DNA from: RYN-230 sp963717125
GTDB taxonomy: Bacteria; Actinomycetota; Actinomycetes; Streptosporangiales; Streptosporangiaceae
Reading direction: 5' to 3'
Length of the DNA stretch: 64,000 bases
Assembly: GCA_963717125.1 (NCBI GenBank)
Contig: CAVQVG010000014.1
Coordinates: forward strand, 62,001-126,000
Part shown: in pieces, positions 16,726 through 25,554 of the stretch
Layout of the letters: every line of letters begins with the position of its first letter
Position numbering within the stretch: position 1 is the first letter of the stretch
Made by a program: the position numbers and the translations under genes
Notes under the pieces: model-generated
Seen by the model: only the letters and a program-made list of their open reading frames with translations
Told to the model about the DNA's origin: nothing
The model's database searches: none

Positions 16726-17949
16726 ATGCGCATTCTTCTTGTGGGGGCCGGCGGGGTTGGCACCGCGTTTGCCCGAATCGCGGCCCGCCGCGCGTTTGCC
16801 GAGCTGATCGTGGCCGACTACGACCTGGCCCGGGCCGAGCACGCGGCCGCGGCCCGGGACGGTTACCGGGCCGTCCGGCTGGACGCGCGGGACGAGGCCG
16901 CCACCGCGGCGCTGCTCACCGAGAACTCCTGCGACGTCCTGATGAACGCCACCGACCCGCGGTTCGTGATGCCGCTGTTCCGGGCGGCGCTCCGGGCTGG
17001 CGCGGGATACCTGGACATGGCCATGTCGCTGTCCCACCCGCACGCAGAGCAGCCGCACCGGCGCACCGGCATCAAGCTGGGCGACGACCAGTTCGCCCTG
17101 GACGGGCAGTGGCAGCAGGCCGGGAAGCTGGCCCTGGTAGGCATGGGCGTCGAGCCCGGCCTGTCGGACGTGTTCGCCCGCTACGCGGCCGACGAACTGT
17201 TCCGGGATATCCACGAGCTGGGCGTGCGGGACGGCGCCAACCTGGAGGTGGCGGGCTACGACTTCGCGCCCACGTTCTCCATCTGGACCACGATCGAGGA
17301 ATGCCTCAATCCCCCGGTCATCTGGGAAGCGGGCCAGGGCTGGTTCACCACCCCACCGTTCAGCGAGCCGGAGGTGTTCACCTTCCCGGCCGGCATCGGC
17401 CCGGTGGAGTGCGTGAACGTGGAGCACGAGGAAGTCCTGCTGATGCCGCGCTGGCTGCAGGCTCAGCGGGTGACGTTCAAGTACGGTCTGGGGGCCGAGT
17501 TCATCGGCGTGCTGGAGACGCTGCACAAGCTGGGGCTGGACCGCACCGACCCGGTCCAGGTGGCCGGGGCCAGCGTGTCGCCGCGCGACATGGTAGCCGC
17601 CTGCCTGCCCGACCCGGCCCAGCTCGGGGACAAGATGACGGGGGTGACCTGCGCGGGCACCTGGGTGACCGGAACCGGCCGCCAGGACGGCGCCCCGCGC
17701 GAGGTCTACCTGCACCACGTGGTAGATAACGCCTGGTCTATGGCGGAGTATGGCTCCCAGGCGGTGGTCTGGCAGACCGCGGTCAACCCGGTCGTGGCGC
17801 TGGAGCTGATCGACTCGGGCGCCTGGTCAGGTGCTGGAGTGCTGGGCCCCGAGGCGCTGCCGGCCAGGCCGTTCCTCGACCTGCTCACCGACTACGGATC
17901 ACCCTGGGCCTGCGAGGAGCGGAACCCTGCACAATCAAACCACCCCTGA
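16726..17949 (+). CDS. Saccharopine dehydrogenase family protein (possible lysine 6-dehydrogenase)
   Basis: The 407-residue protein opens with the Rossmann motif MRILLVGAGGVGTAFARIAAR and an acidic residue after strand 2 (IVADYD) that would favour NAD. Residues 60-95 contain CDVLMNATDPRFVMPLF, the usual saccharopine-dehydrogenase-like second turn. The C-terminal half is the catalytic domain, with GMGVEPGLSDVFARYAADEL. Known single-domain relatives include lysine 6-dehydrogenase and carboxynorspermidine dehydrogenase. The next gene is an aldehyde dehydrogenase 21 bases away, so oxidative deamination of a diamino compound followed by aldehyde oxidation is a reasonable inference. The exact substrate is not shown by the sequence. 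Confidence 0.8.
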   Translation: MRILLVGAGGVGTAFARIAARRAFAELIVADYDLARAEHAAAARDGYRAVRLDARDEAATAALLTENSCDVLMNATDPRFVMPLFRAALRAGAGYLDMAMSLSHPHAEQPHRRTGIKLGDDQFALDGQWQQAGKLALVGMGVEPGLSDVFARYAADELFRDIHELGVRDGANLEVAGYDFAPTFSIWTTIEECLNPPVIWEAGQGWFTTPPFSEPEVFTFPAGIGPVECVNVEHEEVLLMPRWLQAQRVTFKYGLGAEFIGVLETLHKLGLDRTDPVQVAGASVSPRDMVAACLPDPAQLGDKMTGVTCAGTWVTGTGRQDGAPREVYLHHVVDNAWSMAEYGSQAVVWQTAVNPVVALELIDSGAWSGAGVLGPEALPARPFLDLLTDYGSPWACEERNPAQSNHP

Positions 17950-17970
17950 AATTCTGAACGGAGGCTCGTG

Positions 17971-19395
17971 GTGGAAGAACTGCGCAACTTCATCGGTGGC
18001 CGGTGGACGGACACGAGTTATGACCGCCGGGCGGAGCTGATCGACCCGAGCACCGGTGAGGTCTTTGCCAGCGCGCCAATTTCCAGCGAGACCGAGGTGG
18101 ATGCCGCGTTCGCATCGGCCGCGGAGGCCTTCCCCGGCTGGCGGGACACCACACCCGCGGAGCGGAGCCTGGCCCTGCTGCGGATCGCCGATGCCCTGGA
18201 GCGCCGCGCCGATGAGTTCGTCAAGGCCGAAAGCCAGAACACCGGCAAGCCGATCGCGCTGACCCTGTCCGAGGAAATCCCCCCGATGGTGGACCAGATC
18301 CGGTTCTTCGCCGGGGCCGCCCGGATGCTGGAAGGGCGCTCGGCGGGCGAGTACATGTCCGGCTTCACCTCGTTCATCCGGCGCGAGCCGATCGGGGTGT
18401 GCGCCGCGGTGACCCCGTGGAACTACCCGATGATGATGGCGGTGTGGAAGTTCGGGCCCGCGCTCGCGGCCGGGAACACCATGGTGCTCAAGCCCTCGGA
18501 CACCACGCCGGTATCCACCCTGCTGCTGGCCGAGCTGATGAGCGAGTTCCTGCCGGCGGGCGTGTTCAACGTGATCTGCGGCGACCGGGACACCGGGCGG
18601 GCGCTGGTCACGCACAAGACACCGCAGATGGTGTCGATCACCGGCAGCGTGCGGGCCGGCCGGGAGGTGGCCACCGCCGCCGCCGCCGACCTGAAGAAGG
18701 TGCACCTGGAACTGGGCGGCAAGGCGCCGGTGATCGTATTCGACGACGCCGACCCGGCCAAGACGGCCGAGGCGGTGGCGATCGCCGGCTACTTCAACGC
18801 CGGGCAGGACTGCACCGCCGCGACGCGGGTGCTGGCCGGCTCGCGGATCGCCGCCGACCTGGCCGACGCGCTGGTCGAGATGGCCCGCGGGCAGACGGTG
18901 GCCGGCCCGGAGGTGCCGGACGCCGACTTCGGCCCGCTGAACAACGCCAATCAGCTGGACCGGGTGAGCGGGTTCATCGAGCGGCTGCCGGCGCACGCCG
19001 AAGTGCGCACCGGGGGTAACCGGATCGGTGGCAAGGGCTACTTCTTCGAGCCCAGCGTGGTCACCGGGCTGCGCCAGGAGGACGAGATCATCCAGCAGGA
19101 GGTGTTCGGCCCGGTCATCACCATGCAGGAGTTCAGCGATGAGGCCGAGGCGCTGGCCTGGGCGAACGGCACCGAGTACGGGCTGGCGTCGTCGGTGTGG
19201 ACGCGGGATCACGGGCGGGCCATGCGGATGGCCCGCGGGCTCGACTTCGGCTGCGTGTGGATCAACACGCACATCCCGCTGGTGGCCGAGATGCCGCACG
19301 GCGGGTTCAAGCACTCGGGCTACGGCAAGGACCTGTCCATGTACGGGTTCGAGGACTACACCCGCATCAAGCACGTGATGTCCGCGCTGGACTAA
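17971..19395 (+). CDS. Aldehyde dehydrogenase, gamma-aminobutyraldehyde/aminoadipate-semialdehyde type
   Basis: GTG 17971 is preferred because GGAGG ends six bases before it; a GTG at 17968 is in frame too. The product is about 474 residues. ALDH hallmarks are present: PWNYPMMMAVWKFGPALAAGN, the SITGSVRAG cofactor turn, and the general base Glu in LELGGKAPVIVF. The nucleophile Cys is in NAGQDCTAATR, and QQEVFGPV is the conserved Glu-Phe loop. The C-terminal GYGKDLSMYGFEDYTRIKHV is the stretch shared with gamma-aminobutyraldehyde dehydrogenases. It follows the saccharopine-dehydrogenase-like gene closely, probably in one operon. Confidence 0.9.
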   Translation: MEELRNFIGGRWTDTSYDRRAELIDPSTGEVFASAPISSETEVDAAFASAAEAFPGWRDTTPAERSLALLRIADALERRADEFVKAESQNTGKPIALTLSEEIPPMVDQIRFFAGAARMLEGRSAGEYMSGFTSFIRREPIGVCAAVTPWNYPMMMAVWKFGPALAAGNTMVLKPSDTTPVSTLLLAELMSEFLPAGVFNVICGDRDTGRALVTHKTPQMVSITGSVRAGREVATAAAADLKKVHLELGGKAPVIVFDDADPAKTAEAVAIAGYFNAGQDCTAATRVLAGSRIAADLADALVEMARGQTVAGPEVPDADFGPLNNANQLDRVSGFIERLPAHAEVRTGGNRIGGKGYFFEPSVVTGLRQEDEIIQQEVFGPVITMQEFSDEAEALAWANGTEYGLASSVWTRDHGRAMRMARGLDFGCVWINTHIPLVAEMPHGGFKHSGYGKDLSMYGFEDYTRIKHVMSALD

Positions 19396-19482
19396 ACCTT
19401 CATATCGAACGCCAGTGGGTGGCCAGTGCCACCCACTGGCGCGCGGCCGGGGCACGATGCCGGGCTTCGTAAGATCGGGATC

Positions 19483-20211
19483 ATGCTGAGTGACTCCGAA
19501 GTCCAGCGCGCGCTGATCATCGCCGCGCACCCAGACGACATTGACTTCAGCGCCGCGGGCACGGTGGCACTCTGGACGGACGCCGGCATCGAGGTCACCT
19601 ACTGCCTGGTCACCGACGGCGACGCGGGCGGCTTCGACGACTCGGTGCCGCGGGCCGAGATGGGACCGCTGCGCCGCAAGGAGCAGACCGCGGCCGCGGC
19701 CTGCGTGGGCGTGCACGACCTCCGGTTCCTCGGCTACCCGGACGGGCAGGTGGAGCCGACCCTGGCGCTGCGCAAGGACCTGGCCCGGGTGATCCGGCAG
19801 GTCCGGCCGGACCGGGTGCTCGGCCCGTCCCCGGAGCGCTACTACCAGCGGCTCGGCATCAGCCACCCGGATCACCGCGCGGTCGGCTCGGCCGCGCTGG
19901 ACGCGGTCTACCCGGACGCGCGCAATCCGTACGCGTTCCCGGAACTGCGCCAGGCGGAAGGCCTGGAGCCGTGGACGGTGCGTGAAGTGTGGATCTCCAC
20001 CGGCCCAGCCGCGGATCGGGCCAATCACTTCGTGGACATCACGGACACGTTCAGCCGCAAGATCGCCGCGCTCAAGGCGCACGAGAGCCAGACCGGTCAG
20101 CGGGAGGGCCTGGAGGATTTCCTGCGCACCCGGCTGGCCAGCTTGGCCGAGCAGGCCGGCCTCCCAGCGGGCCACCTGGCCGAGTCATTCCAGGTCCTCG
20201 ACACGGCCTGA
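19483..20211 (+). CDS. PIG-L family deacetylase
   Basis: ATG 19483 gives 242 residues; the upstream in-frame stretch is noncoding in character. The zinc site is explicit: AAHPDDIDFSAAG near residue 14 (His and Asp-Asp) and HPDHRAVG near 128 supply the ligands. VTDGDAGGFDD is the conserved loop. Family members remove N-acetyl groups from sugars, for example in mycothiol synthesis (MshB) and mycothiol-conjugate cleavage (Mca), or from antibiotic intermediates. This protein is shorter than MshB or Mca, so no specific substrate is claimed. It follows the aldehyde dehydrogenase by 87 bases and may be read through from it. Confidence 0.88.
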   Translation: MLSDSEVQRALIIAAHPDDIDFSAAGTVALWTDAGIEVTYCLVTDGDAGGFDDSVPRAEMGPLRRKEQTAAAACVGVHDLRFLGYPDGQVEPTLALRKDLARVIRQVRPDRVLGPSPERYYQRLGISHPDHRAVGSAALDAVYPDARNPYAFPELRQAEGLEPWTVREVWISTGPAADRANHFVDITDTFSRKIAALKAHESQTGQREGLEDFLRTRLASLAEQAGLPAGHLAESFQVLDTA

Positions 20212-20214
20212 GGA

Positions 20215-20592
20215 TCAGTCAGCGGCCGGGTAGGCCGTCCGGCCCGGCGGCGGGCTGCCCCCCGGATCCAGCCAGTACTCCGTCCCGTCGGCCAGCAGCC
20301 CGTCCCGCAGCCCCCAGAACGCGGCCATCCGGAACACGTCGCCCCCCGGCGCGCGGATTTCCACCTCGGCCGCGGCGGAGGACGTGTCGCCCAGCGCGCG
20401 GAGCACGGTGAGCTCCCCCCACGGCTCGGGATACTCCCGCTGGAACCGCATCACCTGCTCCCGGCCGACCAGCCGTTCCCCGGTCGCTGGCATGTCCAGC
20501 ACCGCGTCCGGGTGCAGGAACGTCTCCGCGCGGGCCCAGTCCCGGGCCTGGTAAGCGGTATAGAGCGCGCGAGCAATATCAGCCGCTGTCAC
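20215..20592 (-). CDS. SnoaL-like / NTF2-like small protein
   Basis: GTG 20592 (VTAADIARALYTAYQARDW) gives 125 residues; an extended frame upstream overlaps the promoter region of the cox operon and is unlikely. The pattern fits the SnoaL-like cone fold: a helix pair, then HPDAVLDMPATGERLVGREQV and four C-terminal strands including FRMAAFWGLRDGLLADGTEYW. SnoaL-like proteins include polyketide cyclases and many uncharacterised small-molecule binders. It is divergent from coxS and ends three bases from the PIG-L gene, which converges on it. Confidence 0.78.
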   Translation of the reverse strand: MTAADIARALYTAYQARDWARAETFLHPDAVLDMPATGERLVGREQVMRFQREYPEPWGELTVLRALGDTSSAAAEVEIRAPGGDVFRMAAFWGLRDGLLADGTEYWLDPGGSPPPGRTAYPAAD

Positions 20593-20707
20593 GGGGTAAG
20601 CCTGCCACGTAACACCCAGGTCAGCGAGACCTGGGGCTGGTGCGGGGCGGACCGCCGTCCTAGGTTGGGCACCAGGAGCCACAGCCGTCTCCTGAGGAGG
20701 AGCTCGG

Positions 20708-21184
20708 ATGACAAGGATCACCGTCATGGTCGACGGCGTTACGTATGTCGATGACGTCGAACCTCGCCTGCTACTCGTGCACTACCTGAGGGAGCGCCTC
20801 GGCAAGACCGGCACTCCGGTCGGATGCGATACCTCCAACTGCGGCGCATGCACCGTGCACCTGAACGGAATGTCCGTCAAAAGCTGTTCTGTCCTCGCGG
20901 TCCAGGCCGATGGCGGCGAGATCACCACCATCGAGGGCCTCGCCAACGGCGAGTGGCACCCGCTGCAGAAGGCGTTCCACAGCGAGCACGCGCTGCAATG
21001 CGGGTACTGCACCCCGGGCATGATCATGGCGGCCGCCGACCTGCTCCGGGAGAACCCGCATCCCACCGACCAGGAAATCCGGGACGGTCTGGAAGGCAAC
21101 CTGTGCCGGTGCACCGGTTACGAGAACATCGTCCGCGCGGTCCGCCGCGCGGCCGAGTCAGCTGAGTCAGGGGTGACGTCATGA
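20708..21184 (+). CDS. coxS: CO dehydrogenase-like [2Fe-2S] small subunit
   Basis: The 158-residue protein starts at an ATG behind GAGGAGGAGC. It has all eight cluster cysteines: C40, C45, C48 and C60 in the plant-type ferredoxin domain (GCDTSNCGACTVHLNG), and C98, C101, C133 and C135 in the helical domain (CGYCTPGM, GNLCRCTGY). It carries electrons from the molybdenum centre to the flavin subunit of xanthine-oxidase-family hydroxylases. Its stop overlaps the coxL start as ATGA. Small, large and medium subunits occur in the order S-L-M. Confidence 0.95.
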   Translation: MTRITVMVDGVTYVDDVEPRLLLVHYLRERLGKTGTPVGCDTSNCGACTVHLNGMSVKSCSVLAVQADGGEITTIEGLANGEWHPLQKAFHSEHALQCGYCTPGMIMAAADLLRENPHPTDQEIRDGLEGNLCRCTGYENIVRAVRRAAESAESGVTS

Positions 21185-23553
21185 CCGCCGAGACGCAAGC
21201 GCAGCCGGCCACCGAAGTCGGCCGCGCGCGGCTCCGCAAAGAGGACGCGCGCCTGGTTACCGGGCAGACCACCTGGACCGATAACCTCACCCTGCCCGGC
21301 ATGCTGCACATCGCGTTCGTCCGCAGCCCGTTCGCGCACGCCCGGATCACCTCGGTGGACGTGAGCGGCGCGCGGCAGGTTCCCGGTGTGCTGGCCGCGT
21401 ACTCCGGCGCGGACTTCGCCGCGGAACAGGGCTCGCTGCCCTGCGCCTGGCCGGTCACCCCGGACATCGTCATCCCGGCCCACCCGCCGATGGCGACCGA
21501 CGAGGTGCGCTACGTGGGCGAGGCAGTGGCCTGCGTCGTTGCCCGGGACCGGTACACGGCGGCGGACGCGCTGTCCGCCGTGGACGTCAGCTACGAGCCG
21601 CTGCCCCCGGTGCTGGACATCCGCACCGCCCTCAACGAGGACTCACCCAAGGTGCACGAGGCCGGCAACAAGAGCTTCGAGTGGGTGTTCGCCAACGGGG
21701 ACCTGGACGCGGCGTTCCAGGACGCGCCGGTGGTCATCGAGCGCAACTACCGGCAGCAGCGGCTGATCCCCAGCGCCATGGAGCCAAGGTCGGTGGTCTG
21801 CTCCTGCGTGGGCGGCGAGTTCACCCTCTGGTCCTCGACCCAGATCCCGCACGTGCTGCGGGTGATGCTGGCCCTGGTGACCGGGATCCCGGAGCAGAAC
21901 ATCCGGGTCATCGCGCCCGACGTGGGCGGCGGCTTCGGCTCCAAGCTGCAGGTCACCGCCGAGGAAGTGCTGGCCATGCTGATCGCCCGCAAGCTGGGCC
22001 TGCCGGTCAAGTGGACCGAATCACGCAGCGAGGGCAACCAGACCGTGCACCACGGCCGGGATCAGTGGCAGCGGATCAGGATCGCCGCCGAGCAGGACGG
22101 CCGGCTGCGCGGCCTGTCCGTGGACCTGCTGGCCGACATGGGCGCCTACCTGATGCTGGTCACGCCGGGCGTGCCGCTACTCGGCGCGTTCATGTTCAAC
22201 GCCATCTACAAGATGGACGCGTACTCGTTCCGCTGCACCGGGGTGTTCACCACCAAGATGCCGACCGACGCCTACCGCGGCGCCGGCCGCCCGGAGGCCA
22301 CCTTCGCCATCGAGCGGATCATGGACGAACTGGCCGCCGAGCTGGGCCTGGACCCGCTGGAGGTGCGCGAGCGGAACTGGATCAAGCACGAGGAGTTCCC
22401 CTACACCACGATCGCCGGGCTGACCTACGACAGCGGCAACTACGAGGCGGCCACCGCCCGGGCCAAGGAGCTGTTCGGCTACGACGCGCTGCGCGCCGAG
22501 CAGACCGAGCGCCGGGCCAGCAACGACCCGGTCCAGCTGGGCATCGGCGTGTCCACGTACACCGAAATGTGCGGGCTGGCGCCGTCCCGGGTGCTCGGCT
22601 CGCTGGCCTACGGGGCGGGCGGCTGGGAGCACGCCTCGATACGCATGCTGCCCACCGGCAAGGTCGAAGTGGTCACCGGGTCGAGTGCGCACGGCCAGGG
22701 CCACGAGACCGCATGGGCCCAGATCGTCGCGGACAAGCTGGGCGTCCCGTTCGAGGACATCCGGGTGCTGCACGGCGACACCCAGGTCTCACCCAAGGGC
22801 ATGGACACCTACGGCTCGCGGTCGCTGACCGTCGGCGGGGTGGCCGTGGCCGGTGCCTGCGACAAGGTCATCGACAAGGCCAAGGTGATCGCATCGGCGC
22901 TACTCGAAGCGCCGCCCGAGGAGATCGATTTCGAGGCCGGGCAGTTCCGCGCCCGGGGCAGCTACGTGACCAAAACGATCCAGGAGATCGCGCTGGCCAC
23001 GTTCGCGGCGCACGCGCTGCCCGATGGCGTGGAGCCCTCGCTGGACTCCGACTCCACGTTCGACCCGGACAACTTCTCCTACCCGCACGGGACCCACCTG
23101 TGCGCGGCCGAGGTGGACACCGAGACCGGCCAGGTCACGCTGCGCAGCTACGTCGCCGTGGACGACGTGGGCAAGGTGGTGAACCCGCTGATCGTGGACG
23201 GCCAGGTGCACGGCGGCCTGGCCCAGGGCATCGCCCAGGCGCTCTACGAAGAGGCCATCTACGACGACGAGGGCAACCTGACCACCACGACGATGGCCGA
23301 CTACCTGCTGCCGTCCGCGGCCGACCTGCCTTCGTTCACCACCGACCGGACAGAGACCCCGGCGCAGACCAACCCGCTCGGCGTCAAGGGCGTCGGCGAG
23401 GCCGGCACGATCGCGTCCACGCCGGCCGTGGTCAACGCGATCGTCGACGCGGTCCGGCCGCTCGGCATCCGGGACATCGTGATGCCGTGCACGCCGGAGC
23501 GGGTCTGGCGGGCCATCAACGGAGCCCGGGCAGCCAACGGAGGTGCGGCATGA
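21181..23553 (+). CDS. coxL: Form II CO dehydrogenase-like molybdenum hydroxylase large subunit
   Basis: The 790-residue large subunit starts at ATG overlapping the coxS stop. The active-site loop reads AYRGAGR at residues 364-370 (22270-22290), the signature of form II enzymes. True form I CO dehydrogenases have AYxCSFR with a Cys for the Mo-Cu cluster, so CO oxidation is not supported. VGGGFGSK near residue 255 is the family cofactor motif. The catalytic Glu is E740 in GVGEAG. The natural substrate of form II enzymes is mostly unknown; relatives act on aldehydes or N-heteroaromatics. coxM overlaps its stop by ATGA. Confidence 0.93.
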   Translation: MTAETQAQPATEVGRARLRKEDARLVTGQTTWTDNLTLPGMLHIAFVRSPFAHARITSVDVSGARQVPGVLAAYSGADFAAEQGSLPCAWPVTPDIVIPAHPPMATDEVRYVGEAVACVVARDRYTAADALSAVDVSYEPLPPVLDIRTALNEDSPKVHEAGNKSFEWVFANGDLDAAFQDAPVVIERNYRQQRLIPSAMEPRSVVCSCVGGEFTLWSSTQIPHVLRVMLALVTGIPEQNIRVIAPDVGGGFGSKLQVTAEEVLAMLIARKLGLPVKWTESRSEGNQTVHHGRDQWQRIRIAAEQDGRLRGLSVDLLADMGAYLMLVTPGVPLLGAFMFNAIYKMDAYSFRCTGVFTTKMPTDAYRGAGRPEATFAIERIMDELAAELGLDPLEVRERNWIKHEEFPYTTIAGLTYDSGNYEAATARAKELFGYDALRAEQTERRASNDPVQLGIGVSTYTEMCGLAPSRVLGSLAYGAGGWEHASIRMLPTGKVEVVTGSSAHGQGHETAWAQIVADKLGVPFEDIRVLHGDTQVSPKGMDTYGSRSLTVGGVAVAGACDKVIDKAKVIASALLEAPPEEIDFEAGQFRARGSYVTKTIQEIALATFAAHALPDGVEPSLDSDSTFDPDNFSYPHGTHLCAAEVDTETGQVTLRSYVAVDDVGKVVNPLIVDGQVHGGLAQGIAQALYEEAIYDDEGNLTTTTMADYLLPSAADLPSFTTDRTETPAQTNPLGVKGVGEAGTIASTPAVVNAIVDAVRPLGIRDIVMPCTPERVWRAINGARAANGGAA

Positions 23554-24407
23554 TCCCGGCGGCATTCGAGTACACCCGGCCCGGCTCGGTGGACGAGGCG
23601 GTGCGCGCGCTGGCCGAGGGCGGCGAGGACGCCAAGGTGATCGCGGGCGGGCAGAGCCTGCTGCCGCTGCTCCGGCTCCGGCTTGCCTTCCCAGAACTGC
23701 TGGTGGACATTGGCGATCTCCGCGAGTTGCGCGGGATACGCGACGAGGGCGACAGCCTGTGGATCGGCGCGCTCACCACGCACGCCGAGGTGGTCCGCGA
23801 CCCACTGGTGCGCGAGCACTGCGGGCTGCTGGCCGAGGCGACGGCCACGGTGGCCGACCCGGCGGTCCGGCACCGTGGCACGCTCGGCGGCTCGCTGTCG
23901 CACGCCGACCCGGCCGGCGACCTGCCCGCGGTAGCGCTGGCCCTGGCGGCCACCATGACCGCGGCCGGGCCGGTCGGCAGCCGGGACATCGCGGCCGCCG
24001 ACTTCTTCGCCGACTACCTGACCACCACGCTGGGCCAGGACGAGATCCTTACTGGGGTCCGAGTGCCCAAACTCGGCGCGGCTTGGGGCTATCGTTATGA
24101 GAAGTTCCACCGGACGGCCCAGGCGTGGGCGATCGTGGGTGTGGCGGCCGTGGCCCGGCGATCCAACGGGCAGGTCGCCGAAGCCCGGATCGGGCTCACC
24201 AACATGGGTTCCGTCCCGGTGAGGGCCCGGGCGGCGGAGGAGGCGGTCGCCGGGGCCGAGGCTAACCGCAGCGCCCTGCGGGCGGCCGCAGCGCACGCCG
24301 ACGAAGAAACGCAGCCGCCGTCAGATCAGCACGGCGCGCCCGACTACCGGCGCCACCTGGCGCGGGTGCTGACCGCTAGGGCGCTGGCGGTGGCAGCTGG
24401 AGTCTGA
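23550..24407 (+). CDS. coxM: CO dehydrogenase-like FAD-binding medium subunit
   Basis: ATG 23550 overlaps the coxL stop; 285 residues. The FAD-binding signatures are AGGQSLLPLL at residues 32-41 and RGTLGGSLSHADPAGDLPA near 110-128, which contact the pyrophosphate and isoalloxazine. The CO_deh_flav_C region follows, with GYRYEKFHRTAQAWAIVGVAA. The subunit passes electrons to the respiratory chain or another acceptor. The next gene, coxG, starts four bases after its stop. A much longer frame overlaps this one from 21681, but its first two thirds are a shadow of coxL. Confidence 0.94.
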   Translation: MIPAAFEYTRPGSVDEAVRALAEGGEDAKVIAGGQSLLPLLRLRLAFPELLVDIGDLRELRGIRDEGDSLWIGALTTHAEVVRDPLVREHCGLLAEATATVADPAVRHRGTLGGSLSHADPAGDLPAVALALAATMTAAGPVGSRDIAAADFFADYLTTTLGQDEILTGVRVPKLGAAWGYRYEKFHRTAQAWAIVGVAAVARRSNGQVAEARIGLTNMGSVPVRARAAEEAVAGAEANRSALRAAAAHADEETQPPSDQHGAPDYRRHLARVLTARALAVAAGV

Positions 24408-24411
24408 GCAC

Positions 24412-25551
24412 ATGGAATTGGAGCACTCGTTCACCATCCCGGTCCCGCCGGAGCAGGCCTGGGGTGTACTCCTCGACGTCGAGAAGGTGGCGCCCTGCAT
24501 GCCGGGCGCCACCATCGACTCGGTGGACGGCGATGAGATCAAGGGCCGGATCAAGGTCAAGGTCGGGCCGGTCGCGCTCACCTACGCGGGCACCGCCCGG
24601 TTCACCGAAACGGACGAGCAGGCCCGGAAGGTCGTCCTGGAGGCATCCGGCAAGGAGACCCGGGGCAGCGGCACCGCCGCCGCCACCATCACCTCCACGC
24701 TGGAAGACGCGGCCGGCCAGACCCGCGTGGTGGTGCATACCACGATGACCGTGACCGGGCGGCCCGCCCAGTTCGGCCGGGGCGTGATGGCTGAGGTCAG
24801 TGGCCGGGTCATCGAGAAGTTCGCCAGCAACCTGGCGGCCCAGCTCTCCGCCGGTGCCGCCGCTCCGGCCGCCTCCGGTCCGGCTGCGGCGGGCGCGAGT
24901 ACGTCCGCTGCCGAACGCCCTTCCGCCAGCGCGGCCGACAGCAGCCCCGGGGCGGACCAGGCCAAGGTGCCGATCGAGGAGCTGAACCTCCCGGTGCGCT
25001 CGTACAACAGCCTGCGCCGGGAGGGAGTGGCCACGGTCGGCTCGCTGACCGCGCTCAGCGAGCAGGACCTGCTGGCCATCGACGGCCTCGGCCCGGCCTC
25101 TGTCAAGGAGATCCGGCAGCGGCTGGCGGACCGGGGCCTCAGCCTGGGCACGGTGGCCGCGGCCAACGGCGACACCGCCGCCCCGCCCAGCCCGGCCGCC
25201 CCGGCCAGCGAGGCCGCCGCGGCCAGCACGGGCGACCTGGCCAGCACGGGCGCCACGGCCGACCCGGCCAGCGCAGGGGCCGCGGCCGCGACGGCCAGCA
25301 CGGCCACGCAGGCCGCCGCGCCGACGGGCCCCCGCCCGATGGCGGGAGTGCCGGCGGACCGGGACCTGGCCGCCTCGAACGGCCTGCTGCCACCGCAAGG
25401 CGTCCGGCCGCCGGACGAGGACGCGCTCGACCTGCTCAGCGTGGCGGGCCTGCCGCTGCTCAAGCGCGCGTTGCCGGCCATCGCCGCGGCCTTGTTCGGC
25501 GCGATCCTGTTCGGCGTGCTGCGCCAGCGCCGGCGTCGGGCCCGCGGCTAG
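24412..25551 (+). CDS. coxG: CoxG (SRPBCC) protein fused to an alpha-CTD-like domain and membrane anchor
   Basis: Residues 1-145 are the CoxG/SRPBCC fold: MELEHSFTIPVPPEQAWGVL, VAPCMPGA and the VGRGVM-like C-terminal helix. After an Ala/Ser/Pro linker, residues 186-246 (24967-25149) match the C-terminal domain of RNA polymerase alpha. PIEELNLPVRSYNSLRREG aligns with the alpha helix-1 region, and DGLGPASVKEI with the helix-hairpin-helix. R196, N199, G227, S230 and E233 correspond to DNA-contact positions of E. coli alpha, while the key Lys (298) is Ala. A second Ala/Pro linker leads to a hydrophobic helix at 353-370 and an Arg-rich tail. CoxG is known to dock CO dehydrogenase at the membrane, which fits the anchor. 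The role of the middle domain is unknown. Confidence 0.88.
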   Translation: MELEHSFTIPVPPEQAWGVLLDVEKVAPCMPGATIDSVDGDEIKGRIKVKVGPVALTYAGTARFTETDEQARKVVLEASGKETRGSGTAAATITSTLEDAAGQTRVVVHTTMTVTGRPAQFGRGVMAEVSGRVIEKFASNLAAQLSAGAAAPAASGPAAAGASTSAAERPSASAADSSPGADQAKVPIEELNLPVRSYNSLRREGVATVGSLTALSEQDLLAIDGLGPASVKEIRQRLADRGLSLGTVAAANGDTAAPPSPAAPASEAAAASTGDLASTGATADPASAGAAAATASTATQAAAPTGPRPMAGVPADRDLAASNGLLPPQGVRPPDEDALDLLSVAGLPLLKRALPAIAAALFGAILFGVLRQRRRRARG

Positions 25552-25554
25552 CAG

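Noticed and set aside
21681..23549. The long upstream extension of the coxM frame
   Set aside because: It overlaps coxL in another frame with Arg/Gly-rich translation; the CoxM family start is at 23550 and overlaps the coxL stop by ATGA.
21181..23553. True aerobic CO dehydrogenase
   Set aside because: The active-site loop is AYRGAGR, not the AYxCSFR of form I, so the copper-binding Cys is missing.
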